38,716 nucleotides of DNA from Gammaproteobacteria bacterium (GCA_018061325.1 JAGOUJ010000008.1:1-38716), one strand, 5' to 3'; positions 7,042 to 16,639 are shown, numbered from the stretch's first letter. Notes: a model not told the origin generated them from the sequence alone. A program made the numbers and translations.

Positions 7042-8381
7042 CAGGCTTGTACCGAAGGACTCTGTTCCAAAACGTGTTGCACTGCTTGTTGTAAAGCCGG
7101 CAAGGCGCTTGTCAGCGCTAGGATCTGCTTAGCACTAAAACGTTTGCTAAAAGCCAAAAAGACAGAACTTCTAATAAGACTGTCCGGTTTCCCCCTTACT
7201 TCATCATGCATAGCCTGTGTAAAATATAACTTGGGATGTAGCACCTCAAGCCCTTGTTTATTCAGCAAAGACACATAATAGATTAAGGGTGTTGTGGGCA
7301 GGCTTATAGAGCCCTTCCCCGCTAAAACATTTCCACCACTGTAATAGTCTGCATTAAACGTTGTGTTTATAGTTTTAAGTTCAAACTGACCCCTAAGTTG
7401 ACAGTCTCCATCTACAGAAGCAGTCCCTGCTTCCCATATTGATGAGCTAGAGCTTGAATCAATTTTTAAGGCGCCTGTTCCTAAATGACCCTGGTTATGA
7501 AAGGGTCCAATAATTTCCGTTGAATTTTTAATCTCAAAAAAAGCTACCATTAGACACAGCTATTGGCATCATTAATAAATGATCACTCACATAGACTGAT
7601 GGAACATCACGACCTAAAAATGTATAACCCGATTGGCAGCAATATCGACTTGATGGCCACGGATTTCACCCTTTTGATTTAAAACAGTGCCATGATTTAT
7701 CCTGAGCTTACACACAGGCTCTTCCTCAGACCCAATCTCCTCTTTATATACAATATAACCCTCTTCATTATCTAAAGTGAGGTCCTTTGCCTGTCCAGAA
7801 GCGCGTTCTAAAACCATCTCTTCTGCGTATAAGCGACCTCGATTGATAAGAGTACCTTGCGTCTTTAAGGTTTTTGCCTCTATCTCAACGTTTTTATCAA
7901 TTGAAAGGTTGGGTACCTGCAAGTGAAGATCACCCCCTATTTTTAAAGGCTTGCGCAAAACCACAGGTACGGTTGAAAACAACTTGATATTAAAACCAAG
8001 ATTGTCCAATTGTAGTGAAAATCCATGATCAGCGTACAAAGAGACAACGAAAGCATCTGCAAATGCCCCTAATTCAACAACCGAACGTTCTGCCGAGAAT
8101 TGCAGCTGTGTTGCAAAAAGTCTCTGAAGATTCTGACCCACTTGTTTTTCTATAACGAGCTTGTCGGCTGTTAAGCGAAAGATAAGGGACGGTAGCGCAT
8201 AGCTTTGTTGGGTTGCTGAATCGGCAGATAGCACCTGTCTGTTGCTATAGCCTACCTCGTCTAACCCACCCAATAGTTCATCCAGGGGATTTCCGAATTC
8301 ATCAAAAAGCTCTAGCTTTTCGTATTGGTCATCTGCGAATAGTTCGAAAGGCTCTAGGGTATCATCAGGTACAGTATGCAT
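7042..8381 (-). pseudogene. Large beta-helix/adhesin-like gene, frameshifted and 3'-truncated
   Basis: Two consecutive minus-strand open frames (8381-7614 and 7550-7042) are one broken gene. The first ends in the repeat-like text NHGTVLNQKGEIRGHQVDIA, which resembles filamentous-haemagglutinin-type beta-helix repeats, as do GTLINRGRLYAEEM and GNVLAGKGSISL. Between the frames, a third frame reads GRDVPSVYVSDHLLMM. Adding one T at the poly-T near 7616 and removing one at the poly-T near 7540 gives a continuous protein. The 3' end is cut by the IS110 remnant at about 7041, leaving roughly 446 codons. The acidic N-terminus (about residues 5-45) has no signal peptide or two-partner-secretion domain. 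I do not recognise a named protein; the repeat assignment is by pattern only. Confidence 0.6.
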
Positions 8382-8429
8382 AGCTTTAGCCCCTGACGCA
8401 GGCTACTTTATGTAGCTTACCTTATGCTC

Positions 8430-8459
8430 ATAATATCCAATAGGCTAAGAGCTTGTAAA
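8430..8459 (-). promoter_or_regulatory. Candidate promoter of the adhesin-like gene
   Basis: On the minus strand: TTTACA (8454-8459), 18 bases, TATTAT (8430-8435), about 48 bases upstream of the ATG at 8381. Confidence 0.4.
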
Positions 8460-8574
8460 GAATTTATTTAAAACCCAGCATTATCCATGACCCATCAGCA
8501 ACAGACCTGCACACTGCGCCAACCCTAGAACACAAAAATTACGCAACCCGCTTTAGCGACAATCTCAAGACAGG

Positions 8575-9822
8575 CTATCTTCTGGGTTTTTTTGAGGGCC
8601 TAAGAAACAATGCAGCACACTTCTTCGCAGCCTCCTCATGTTGCTGCTCCGCAGCTTTTTGAAACCACTCTCCAGCCTTTTCAATATTTTTCTCACAACC
8701 AAAACCTTCTTCATACAATAAACCTAATCGGTATTGAGCATCGGGATGATTTTCTTTAGCTGCTGTTTCAAACCAACATTTCGCGACTATACATAATTCT
8801 TTGGCTTCTTGATCATTGTTTGCATGACGCACACTCACTTCATACATAAGACCCAGCTGATACATAGATTCCACATGCCCATGGTCTACCGCATGTTCTA
8901 AAAAATGTCGAGCATTATTATAATCTGCTTCAGGCTCTATATCATTTCTTAAAAAAACTATTTTCAAAATAGCAGGCGACAATGGTTCTATATCGTCCAA
9001 GCTTAAAGAATCACTGGATAGTTCGTCTAACTCAGGCAATTCTAAAAAATTAATGACGCCCTCTTTAGGTTTGTCAGAAAAAAAGCTAAGCGCCTTATAG
9101 TTAAGATCTAATCCATCATACTCAACATAGATTGTCCCTGGTTTTAAGTCTTGATTAGGCGATAAAAAATCAATTGTGTAACCGTCTGGAAGGAGTACCC
9201 CGTGTAGATATAATAAACCCAAGCAGTAAGATGATTCAGCATGATTTTTTTGACTCGCTTCTAAAAAATAATTTTTAGCTGTTTCGTGGTCTTGTATGAC
9301 ACCCCATCCTTTTGCATACATACATCCCAACTCGTGTAATGCTGCTGGATACTTATCCTTAGCGGCACCTTTAAACCACTCTCTAGCTATTTTATAGTTT
9401 TGTGCAACCCCATGCCCCCTAAGATAAAGCAGGCCCATTTTATATTGCGCGTCTACATGACCTGCATTGGCTGCAGCCTCATATAGCGCGATAGCCGTCG
9501 GATAATTTTTCTGATCCATTTCAATCAATGCTAAACAACACATGGCTTCTGTATGCTTCTTGAGACCTGCTCGCTGAAACCACCTTTTTGCAGTCTCATC
9601 ATTTTGCGTACACCCAAAGCCGTTTAGATAAAGCATCCCAAGCTGATATTGTGCTTCGACATGTTCTTTGTCCGCAGCCAATTCAAAAAAAGTAATGGCT
9701 CTTGAAACATCTTTTTCTATGGATTGGCTTTCATCACCTTCTAAATATTGTAAGGCCAGCTGATAATTTTCTTCAGGGGTTTGTTCTTGACCTCTCAGTG
9801 TATCTTGATTATCTGTGCGCAT
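8575..9822 (-). CDS. Sel1-repeat protein with an acidic central insertion
   Basis: A 415-residue protein built of about eight Sel1-like helical repeats (for example HVEAQYQLGMLYLNGFGC, HVDAQYKMGLLYLRGHGV and HPDAQYRLGLLYEEGFGC). Sel1 repeats form solenoids for protein-protein contacts and are frequent in host-interacting bacteria. Residues about 209-299 interrupt the repeats with a non-helical segment that begins LPDGYTIDFLSP, includes PGTIYVEYDG, and ends in a very acidic run (ELDELSSDSLSLDDIEP). No signal peptide is present, so it is cytosolic or secreted by a leaderless route. It neighbours the broken adhesin-like gene in the same orientation. Repeat class is certain; role is unknown. Confidence 0.88.
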   Translation of the reverse strand: MRTDNQDTLRGQEQTPEENYQLALQYLEGDESQSIEKDVSRAITFFELAADKEHVEAQYQLGMLYLNGFGCTQNDETAKRWFQRAGLKKHTEAMCCLALIEMDQKNYPTAIALYEAAANAGHVDAQYKMGLLYLRGHGVAQNYKIAREWFKGAAKDKYPAALHELGCMYAKGWGVIQDHETAKNYFLEASQKNHAESSYCLGLLYLHGVLLPDGYTIDFLSPNQDLKPGTIYVEYDGLDLNYKALSFFSDKPKEGVINFLELPELDELSSDSLSLDDIEPLSPAILKIVFLRNDIEPEADYNNARHFLEHAVDHGHVESMYQLGLMYEVSVRHANNDQEAKELCIVAKCWFETAAKENHPDAQYRLGLLYEEGFGCEKNIEKAGEWFQKAAEQQHEEAAKKCAALFLRPSKKPRR

Positions 9823-9947
9823 GATCGGCCCTCCAAACCCAGAAATTCATCGTTTTATTAAGTTAACTTAGTCTATATGCTGGCACTATTCAAATAAAAG
9901 CAAAGACCTTGGCAAAAAACTCACAAAAGCTGTATATATAAATAGTA

Positions 9948-9975
9948 TTGAATATTATTTTCAACTTCGTATAAT
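9948..9975 (+). promoter_or_regulatory. Candidate promoter/operator of the TetR gene
   Basis: TTGAAT (9948-9953), 16 bases, perfect TATAAT (9970-9975). The -35 element forms an inverted repeat with TTCAA (9960-9964), a plausible autoregulatory operator half-site pair. The operator idea is inference. Confidence 0.5.
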
Positions 9976-10031
9976 GACTTACTTTAGTTATCTTATTAAA
10001 AATAAACATGATAGGTCGTAGGGGATTAGAA

Positions 10032-10580
10032 ATGCATAAAAAGACTGATAAACGAACACGTTTGGTAGAAGCTGCCGATAAACTCTTTTACGAGCAAGGC
10101 GTTAATATCACCACCCTGGCCAATATCGCAGCCCTGGCTGAGGTACCCCTCGGTAATGTGTATTATTACTTTAAATCCAAAGAATCCATCATCTTGGCTG
10201 TGATTGAGCAACGCCAGCGTATGTTGCGCCATCAATTCGAACAGTGGTCTACCTTAAGTCCTGCCGAGCAGCTCAAAGCGCTTATTCAACAGCATCTGAC
10301 ACAAAGTGGCCAAGCCATGGCTTTTGGGGATTGGTTTGGTAGCCTATGCCAGGAACTCTGCAAAGGTCAGGGTCCTATTGCCCATAGTGCTGCTGAATTG
10401 CTGAGCAACATCCTTAGTTGGTCTGAAAAACAGTTCCAGGCGATGGGTAAGGGTGAACAATCTAAAGCCTTGAGCGTAGCGCTCATCGCTAGCTTGCAAG
10501 GTCTTAGTCTCTTAACTTTAACCTTAAAGGATGAAAATCTAAGTGCTGCACAAGCGCAACGCTTGATGAACGCACTGTAA
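10032..10580 (+). CDS. TetR/AcrR family transcriptional regulator
   Basis: A TetR-type repressor of 182 residues. The N-terminal helix-turn-helix domain (about residues 5-55) contains RTRLVEAADKLFYEQGV, then TTLANIAALAEVPLGNVYYY and FKSKESIILAVIE, the standard TetR signature. The C-terminal ligand/dimer domain is divergent, so the ligand is unknown. I chose ATG 10032 because AGGGG sits seven bases upstream; an in-frame ATG at 10008 would add eight residues but has a poor SD. A good promoter lies upstream and an intrinsic terminator follows, so the gene is monocistronic. The divergent Sel1 gene is a possible target. Confidence 0.9.
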   Translation: MHKKTDKRTRLVEAADKLFYEQGVNITTLANIAALAEVPLGNVYYYFKSKESIILAVIEQRQRMLRHQFEQWSTLSPAEQLKALIQQHLTQSGQAMAFGDWFGSLCQELCKGQGPIAHSAAELLSNILSWSEKQFQAMGKGEQSKALSVALIASLQGLSLLTLTLKDENLSAAQAQRLMNAL

Positions 10581-10602
10581 GATCGCACCATTCAAAACCT
10601 CC

Positions 10603-10634
10603 AAAGCCCTTTCCAATTGAGAGAGGGCTTTTTT
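10603..10634 (+). terminator. Intrinsic terminator after the TetR gene
   Basis: AAAGCCCT (10603-10610) pairs with AGGGCTTT (10624-10631) around a 13-base loop, and the right arm runs into six T's. A clear Rho-independent terminator 23 bases after the stop codon. Confidence 0.8.
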
Positions 10635-10733
10635 ATAGATTTAAAAATAGTTCAGACATAGACCTAGCACTCTGGCTTAGAAACACCTACGAAAAATTTA
10701 GGCTTTCACTGTAAAATTTTCTTAAGTTATGCC

Positions 10734-10762
10734 TTGACGTTATCAATGCCTTATCCCAGAAT
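10734..10762 (+). promoter_or_regulatory. Candidate nrdAB promoter
   Basis: TTGACG (10734-10739), 17 bases, CAGAAT (10757-10762). The NrdR boxes start 12 bases after the -10, where they would cover the transcription start. Confidence 0.4.
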
Positions 10763-10774
10763 ACAGAGGTACCA

Positions 10775-10823
10775 ACACATCATGTTGTGTTTGATATTGG
10801 GTAAGTGCCACAACATATTGTGG
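10775..10823 (+). promoter_or_regulatory. Tandem NrdR boxes upstream of nrdA
   Basis: Two 16-bp palindromes, ACACATCATGTTGTGT (10775-10790) and CCACAACATATTGTGG (10808-10823), match the NrdR-box pattern (acaCwAtATaTwGtgt). Their centres are 33 bases apart, about three helical turns, which is the usual tandem arrangement on one DNA face. NrdR is the ATP/dATP-sensing repressor of ribonucleotide reductase genes. The pair sits 63 bases before the nrdA start. The nrdR gene itself is not in this window. Confidence 0.85.
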
Positions 10824-10885
10824 TTAGCTGTCCTGTAATCGTAAAACTAAAGTTTGGTAACTATTATTTATTTTTGGAGATCTGC

Positions 10886-13738
10886 ATGTCCGCACCCATC
10901 ACAGAACCTCAAACATCGCTCGATCATGACATGATTGAAAACCTGCCACCTCATAGTCCCAGCCCTGGTAGCTTAACGATTGTTCGACGTAATGGTCATG
11001 CCATGCCTTTTGATCATACCCGTATTTCGCTGGCGATTACCAAAGCCTTTTGGGATGTAGAAGGTGACGATAGTACCCACTCCACACGTGTAAGCGAAAT
11101 TGTACATAAATTAACCGAGGAAATCGCAGGCATTCTTGTGCGCCGCCTGCCTATTAATGGCGGGACGGTCCATGTCGAGGAAATCCAAGATCAGGTTGAG
11201 CTAGCCTTAATGCGCCATGAGTTTCAACAAGTGGCGCGATCCTATGTGCTCTACCGCGAAGAACGTCGTAAATTAAGAGAGGCCAAACTGCCAAAAACCA
11301 GCGAAGTGGCTAAAACCTCGATGCATGTTACCTTGCAAGATGGCACAACTGCGCGCTTAGATAGCGAACGGCTTTACCATCGTGTAGAAGAAGCGTGTGC
11401 AGGTTTGGAAGAAGTCAAAGCCGATTTTATTGTAACCGATGCCCTTCGCAATATTTTTGAAGGCATTCCCTTGGAACAGGTTCATCAAGCGCTTATTATG
11501 AGCACGCGTACCTTGATCGAACAAGAACCTAATTATAGCTATGTAGCTGCCCGTTTATTGCTGAATGATTTACAACATGAAGCTTGCCATCTTCTGAATG
11601 TACCCGTCCCAAAGAGTACGGCACAAATGGCTAAACAATATGCTAAGACACTGGCCTTAACCCTTAAAAAAGGGGTACAGGTCGAGCTTTTAGATGCTAC
11701 GCTTTTATCGTTCGATCTGGACAAATTGGGTAAGGCTCTGAAACCCGAACGCGACTTGCAATTTACCTATTTAGGCTTGCAAACCTTGTATGATCGTTAC
11801 TTCTTACACCATCAAGACAAACGTTTTGAATTGCCCCAAATTTTCTTTATGCGGGTTGCCATGGGCCTTGCCATTGCCGAAACAGAGCGAGAAAGACGTG
11901 CCATTGAATTTTATGAGCTTTTATCGTCTTTTGATTATATGAGCTCCACACCCACCCTCTTTAATGCAGGCACCTTAAGATCTCAATTATCCAGTTGTTT
12001 TCTGACGACCGTACCCGACGATTTATCCGGTATTTATAATGCCATTCGAGATAATGCCCTGCTGTCTAAATTTTCAGGCGGTTTAGGCAATGATTGGACC
12101 TCGGTACGTGCCATGGGTTCTCGTATTAAGGGCACCAATGGTAAATCTCAAGGGATTGTACCCTTCTTAAAGGTTGCCAATGATACGGCTGTTGCTGTGA
12201 ATCAAGGTGGTAAACGTAAGGGGGCTGTCTGTGCCTATCTTGAAACGTGGCATTTGGATATCGAAGAATTTCTAGAACTGCGTAAAAATACCGGGGATGA
12301 TAGACGTAGAACGCACGATATGAATACGGCCAATTGGATTCCGGATTTATTTATGAAACGTGTGCTTGAAAATAAAGAATGGACGCTTTTTTCACCCGAA
12401 GATGTACCCGATCTGCATGAGATCTATGGCGATGCTTTTGAACAAGCCTATACCACCTATGAAGATCGAGCCGATCAAGGCAAAATTAAAAATTTCAAAC
12501 GCCTAAAAGCCATCACCTTGTGGCGTAAAATGTTAGGTATGATCTATGAAACGGGACATCCCTGGATTACCTTTAAGGATGCCTGTAATCTTCGATCGCC
12601 ACAATCCCATGTAGGGGTGATCCATAGTTCTAATCTATGCACCGAGATCACACTCAATACCTCGGCTGATGAAATTGCCGTGTGTAACCTGGGTAGTATT
12701 AATTTGGCACAACATATTACCAACGGTGCTTTCGATACCGAAAAAATCAAACGCACGGTGAAAACAGCAGTCCGTATGTTGGACAATGTGATTGATATTA
12801 ATTATTACGTGGTCCCACAAGCCAGACGTTCTAATTTACAACATCGTCCCGTAGGGATGGGTATTATGGGCTTCCAAGATGCCCTCTACCAGTTAGATAT
12901 CTCTTATGAATCGGAAGAAGCCATTAACTTTGCCGATCGCTCGATGGAGCATATTAGTTATGCCGCCATTAGCGCCTCCTGTGACCTAGCCACTGAACGT
13001 GGGGCCTACCCTACTTTTGAAGGCTCTTTATGGAGCCAAGGTATTTTGCCTATTGATTCCATTGAACGCTTGCAAAAAAATCGTGGTATTTACTTGGATC
13101 AAGACCGATCCAAGACTTTAGACTGGGATGCTTTAAGAAAGCGGGTACAAACCTCTGGGCTTCGTAATTCTAATCTTTTAGCGATTGCACCCACGGCCAC
13201 TATTTCGAATATTTGTGGGGTTTCACAATCCATTGAACCCACCTACCAAAACTTGTTTGTAAAATCAAACCTCTCAGGTGAATTTACGGTCATTAACCCC
13301 TATTTGGTAAAAGACTTGAAGGCACTAGGGTTCTGGGATTCGACCATGGTCAAAGATTTGAAATACTTTAATGGCAGTGTTCGAAATATTACCCGTATCC
13401 CTGCGCATCTAAAGACTAAATATGTCACGGTCTTTGAAATGGAGGCACAATGGCTTATTGAAGCTGCCTCTCGCAGACAGAAATGGATCGATCAAGGCCA
13501 ATCCCTTAATCTTTATCTCAGTGCACCCTCGGGTAAGAAATTGGATGTGCTCTATCGCACAGCCTGGCTACGGGGTCTTAAGACGACCTACTATTTACGC
13601 ACCCTTGGGGCAAGCGATGCAGAGAAGTCGACCATTCATGATGGAGCCCTGAATGCCGTGCAGCAGTCCAACCAAATGTCGGATACCACAGCACAAGCCT
13701 GTTCGATTGATGATCCCGATTGTGAGGCATGTCAGTAA
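10886..13738 (+). CDS. nrdA: Class Ia ribonucleotide reductase, alpha subunit
   Basis: The catalytic subunit reduces ribonucleoside diphosphates to deoxyribonucleotides. The start is ATG 10886 (MSAPITEPQ) after GGAG, giving 950 residues; the open frame extends upstream from a GTG at 10805 without support. Two ATP-cone domains lie at about residues 25-120 and 145-240, as in Pseudomonas-type NrdA. The active site has N583, C585 and E587 (NLCTEI); the reducible pair is C371 and C600; the C-terminal tail ends CSIDDPDCEACQ with the thioredoxin-accessible cysteines. The tyrosine pair of the radical path is in TTYYLRT. It is followed 44 bases later by nrdB and preceded by tandem NrdR boxes. Confidence 0.97.
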   Translation: MSAPITEPQTSLDHDMIENLPPHSPSPGSLTIVRRNGHAMPFDHTRISLAITKAFWDVEGDDSTHSTRVSEIVHKLTEEIAGILVRRLPINGGTVHVEEIQDQVELALMRHEFQQVARSYVLYREERRKLREAKLPKTSEVAKTSMHVTLQDGTTARLDSERLYHRVEEACAGLEEVKADFIVTDALRNIFEGIPLEQVHQALIMSTRTLIEQEPNYSYVAARLLLNDLQHEACHLLNVPVPKSTAQMAKQYAKTLALTLKKGVQVELLDATLLSFDLDKLGKALKPERDLQFTYLGLQTLYDRYFLHHQDKRFELPQIFFMRVAMGLAIAETERERRAIEFYELLSSFDYMSSTPTLFNAGTLRSQLSSCFLTTVPDDLSGIYNAIRDNALLSKFSGGLGNDWTSVRAMGSRIKGTNGKSQGIVPFLKVANDTAVAVNQGGKRKGAVCAYLETWHLDIEEFLELRKNTGDDRRRTHDMNTANWIPDLFMKRVLENKEWTLFSPEDVPDLHEIYGDAFEQAYTTYEDRADQGKIKNFKRLKAITLWRKMLGMIYETGHPWITFKDACNLRSPQSHVGVIHSSNLCTEITLNTSADEIAVCNLGSINLAQHITNGAFDTEKIKRTVKTAVRMLDNVIDINYYVVPQARRSNLQHRPVGMGIMGFQDALYQLDISYESEEAINFADRSMEHISYAAISASCDLATERGAYPTFEGSLWSQGILPIDSIERLQKNRGIYLDQDRSKTLDWDALRKRVQTSGLRNSNLLAIAPTATISNICGVSQSIEPTYQNLFVKSNLSGEFTVINPYLVKDLKALGFWDSTMVKDLKYFNGSVRNITRIPAHLKTKYVTVFEMEAQWLIEAASRRQKWIDQGQSLNLYLSAPSGKKLDVLYRTAWLRGLKTTYYLRTLGASDAEKSTIHDGALNAVQQSNQMSDTTAQACSIDDPDCEACQ

Positions 13739-13782
13739 ATTTTAAGGATTTATTAACCCATTTAACCATAGGAAAATAGCAT

Positions 13783-14850
13783 ATGCTCGTAGAAAATACT
13801 GGTTTGGAGTCACTTGAATTTGGTGCTGCCAGAATTAGAGTAGACGATAAGAAAATTATTAATTGCCATGCCGATCTCAACCAATTAGTGCCCTTTGCCT
13901 ACCCTTGGGCGTGGGACAAATATTTAAGTTCTTTAAATAATAATTGGACGCCCAATGAAATTAATATGTCTGCGGATATTGCGCTCTACCCCAATGGGCT
14001 AACAGAAGATGAGCGAATGATTATTGAACGTAATTTAGGCTTTTTTGCCACCGCCGATTCTTTGGTAGCCAATAATCTGGTGTTGGCTGTGTATAGACAT
14101 ATTACTAATCCAGAATGTAGACAATATTTATTGCGTCAGGCTTTTGAAGAAGCCCTGCATACGCATTCTTATCAGCATATTATTCAAAGCCTAGGGATGG
14201 ATGAAGCCAAAATATTCAACATGTATCGCGAAATACCTGCTGTCTCTACCAAGGCTATTTGGGCCTTACAATACACACAAAGTCTATCGGATCCCACCTT
14301 TAAAACCGGCACCCCAGAAAATGATCAACGCTTATTGCGCGATCTGATTGCCTTTTATGTGATATTCGAAGGCATTTTCTTTTATGTGGGCTTTACCCAA
14401 ATTTTATCCATGGGACGACGCCAAAAAATGACAGGTACTGCTGAGCAGTTTCAGTATATTTTGCGTGATGAATCCATGCATCTTAACTTTGGTATTGATG
14501 TGATTAACCAAATAAAAATTGAAAACCCGCATCTATGGACAGACTCTTTCAAAAAAGAAATTATTGAAATGATTAAAAAGGGTGTCGATTTAGAGTATCA
14601 ATACGCGATTGATACCATGCCTCGGGGTGTTTTAGGACTGAATGCAGCCATGTTTTTAGATTATCTACAATTTATTGCCAATAGACGCTGCATACAAATT
14701 GGTTTACCCGAACAATATCCAGGAGCGACGAATCCCTTTCCCTGGATGAGTGAGATGATGGATCTAAAGAAAGAAAAGAACTTTTTTGAAACCCGTGTTA
14801 CAGAATATCAAGCTGGTGGTGCCTTAAGTTGGGATGAAGAAACTGTGTAG
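13783..14850 (+). CDS. nrdB: Class Ia ribonucleotide reductase, beta subunit
   Basis: The 355-residue radical-generating partner of NrdA. Iron ligands are visible: D92 (ATADSL), E123 and H126 (EALHTHSY), a later glutamate in [10 protein letters not shown], and Glu and His in RDESMHLNF. The radical tyrosine is Y130, seven residues after E123, matching the E. coli spacing (E115 to Y122). No N-terminal ATP-cone is present, consistent with regulation through the two cones of NrdA. AGGA precedes the ATG. It forms an operon with nrdA. The presence of the tyrosine argues for a conventional tyrosyl-radical enzyme. Confidence 0.97.
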   Translation: MLVENTGLESLEFGAARIRVDDKKIINCHADLNQLVPFAYPWAWDKYLSSLNNNWTPNEINMSADIALYPNGLTEDERMIIERNLGFFATADSLVANNLVLAVYRHITNPECRQYLLRQAFEEALHTHSYQHIIQSLGMDEAKIFNMYREIPAVSTKAIWALQYTQSLSDPTFKTGTPENDQRLLRDLIAFYVIFEGIFFYVGFTQILSMGRRQKMTGTAEQFQYILRDESMHLNFGIDVINQIKIENPHLWTDSFKKEIIEMIKKGVDLEYQYAIDTMPRGVLGLNAAMFLDYLQFIANRRCIQIGLPEQYPGATNPFPWMSEMMDLKKEKNFFETRVTEYQAGGALSWDEETV

Positions 14851-14868
14851 GGTATTGATATTGCCATT

Positions 14869-14889
14869 GCCCCCTTTCTAAAAGGGGGC
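14869..14889 (+). repeat. Perfect short palindrome between nrdB and the ABC permease
   Basis: GCCCCCTTT-CTA-AAAGGGGGC is a perfect 9-bp stem with a 3-base loop, placed between the nrdB stop and the permease SD. It has no T tract. It could be an mRNA processing or stabilising hairpin, or partial attenuation between the two modules. A degraded relative, GCCCCTTTTCTAAAAGAG, lies upstream of mutS (26329-26346). Confidence 0.6.
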
Positions 14890-14908
14890 ACTCAAGGAGA
14901 AGAAAAAA

Positions 14909-16639
14909 GTGTTTCACTATCAGATCCCTCACAAAGCATGGCTTAAACCCAATCTTTGGGATCTGATAGCTTTTGTGGTTATTCTGGGCATTCTAGGGGG
15001 CTTGGGTTTTGCAGCCACCCAAATGCATGCCCCTTACCAGGCTGGCACCCCGCTGACCCTCTCTCTCTCGCCCTGGATGCTGCCGCACTATGCAGCCCAT
15101 ACCGTTCTACGCATGTTGATTGCTTTTATCTGTTCTTTGGTGGTGACTTTTACCCTTGCACCTTTGGCCGCTAAAAATAAACAAGCTGAAAAATGTTTAA
15201 TCCCTCTTATCGATATTTTACAAAGCGTGCCTATTTTAGGTGTCTTATCGATGACCTTTGTCTTTTTTATTAATCTGTTCCCCAATCAGCGCTTAGGCCC
15301 CGAGTGTGCTGCTATTTTTGCTATTTTCACCTCCCAAGTGTGGAATATGATTTTAAGTTTTTATCAATCCCTAAAAACAGTACCCAAAACTTTTTATGAT
15401 ATCAGTGCTATTTTTCACCTATCGGCCTGGCAACGTTTTTGGCGTGTAGAGGTTCCTTATGCGATCCCTGGATTATTATGGAATAGCATGATTTCGACCT
15501 CTGCGGGTTGGTTTTTTTTGGTAGCAGCCGAAGCGATTTCGGTTAATAATCAACAAATTATGCTACCCGGGATTGGATCGTATATTAGCCTCGCGATTAG
15601 CCATAGGGATCTCAGCGCCCTTTTTTATGCAACCTTTAGCATGTTTATCGTGATTCTTTGCTACGACCAACTCTTTTTCAGACCTTTGCTTAGCTGGGCT
15701 GCCCGCTTTCAAGATAACGATGCCCTAGAAAATAACTCTACAAGCCGATCATGGGTGTATCAATTACTGTTGAAGACACGATGGATTAAAAAGATCCATG
15801 CTCTGTTTAAAAAACTATCACAACAATGCCTAAATCCCTCTGATAAACGACCCTGCAAGCCCTTCAAAGCTATTCAACACGCTGCGACTTCAAGACAGAT
15901 AGTCATTTACGCTTGGAATACGATTGTGATCGGGCTGATAGGGGTTGCCGTGTTTATGCTTTGGCGTTGTATGCGGGATAGCATTCGATTGGATGAAATC
16001 CCACACGTTTTTTATTTGGGCGCTATCACGACTTGCAAGGTTGGGATCTTAGTCATGCTATGTTCCCTACTCTGGATACCCGTCGGCGTATGGATAGGCT
16101 TTAGACCTAAACTCACCCATAGGATTCTGCCTATTATACAATTCCTCGCGGCCTTTCCGGCTAATTTAGTGTATCCACTGTTTGTAACGCTCATTTTACG
16201 CTTTCATTTAAATGTAAACCTATGGACATCCCCTTTAATGATTTTAGGAACCCAATGGTACATATTGTTTAATGTCATTGCAGGCACGATGCAAATTCCA
16301 AAAGATTTACAATGGGCCGCTAAAAGCCTTCGATTAAAAGGCTGGTTATGGTGGAAAAAAATGCTATTGCCCGCTATTTTTCCCTACTATATTACCGGCA
16401 GCATGACTGCCGCAGCAGGCTGTTGGAACGCCAGTATTGTATCAGATGTCTTGAGCTGGGGTGATCACACCTTGATTGCAACCGGTCTTGGCAGTTATAT
16501 CGCCCTACATAGTCATACAGGCGATTTTTCACGCGTAACCTTAGGCATTGTTGTTATGTGTTTTTATGTTTTAGTCATTAATCGCTTACTATGGCGTCCA
16601 TTATATACTTTTTCTAGTGCTCGTTTTGTATTGGAGTAA
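14909..16639 (+). CDS. ABC transporter permease, two fused NitT/TauT-type permease domains
   Basis: A 576-residue inner-membrane protein with two binding-protein-dependent permease domains in one chain (about residues 60-265 and 330-570). Each carries an EAA-type loop that contacts the ATPase: DISAIFHLSAWQRFW and AAKSLRLKGWLWWKKM. About twelve membrane segments are apparent, with a basic linker (residues about 285-325). The start is GTG 14909 after AAGGAGA. The stop is five bases before the ATPase gene, so the two are one unit. Relatives are annotated as nitrate/sulfonate/bicarbonate transporters, but no substrate-binding protein is encoded here, so the substrate is unknown. Confidence 0.88.
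   Translation: MFHYQIPHKAWLKPNLWDLIAFVVILGILGGLGFAATQMHAPYQAGTPLTLSLSPWMLPHYAAHTVLRMLIAFICSLVVTFTLAPLAAKNKQAEKCLIPLIDILQSVPILGVLSMTFVFFINLFPNQRLGPECAAIFAIFTSQVWNMILSFYQSLKTVPKTFYDISAIFHLSAWQRFWRVEVPYAIPGLLWNSMISTSAGWFFLVAAEAISVNNQQIMLPGIGSYISLAISHRDLSALFYATFSMFIVILCYDQLFFRPLLSWAARFQDNDALENNSTSRSWVYQLLLKTRWIKKIHALFKKLSQQCLNPSDKRPCKPFKAIQHAATSRQIVIYAWNTIVIGLIGVAVFMLWRCMRDSIRLDEIPHVFYLGAITTCKVGILVMLCSLLWIPVGVWIGFRPKLTHRILPIIQFLAAFPANLVYPLFVTLILRFHLNVNLWTSPLMILGTQWYILFNVIAGTMQIPKDLQWAAKSLRLKGWLWWKKMLLPAIFPYYITGSMTAAAGCWNASIVSDVLSWGDHTLIATGLGSYIALHSHTGDFSRVTLGIVVMCFYVLVINRLLWRPLYTFSSARFVLE

Noticed and set aside
6747-7132. Programmed frameshifting in the IS110 transposase
   Set aside because: IS110 enzymes are normally made from one frame, the T run lacks a stimulatory slippery context, and the gene is also missing its 3' two thirds.
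7540-7616. Poly-T tracts in the adhesin-like gene as a phase-variation switch
   Set aside because: The tracts are only five and seven bases long and the gene is already truncated by the IS remnant, so decay or read error is more likely.
10805-10885. An upstream GTG start adding 27 residues to NrdA
   Set aside because: It would begin within the second NrdR box with no SD; the ATG at 10886 has GGAG and gives normal family length.
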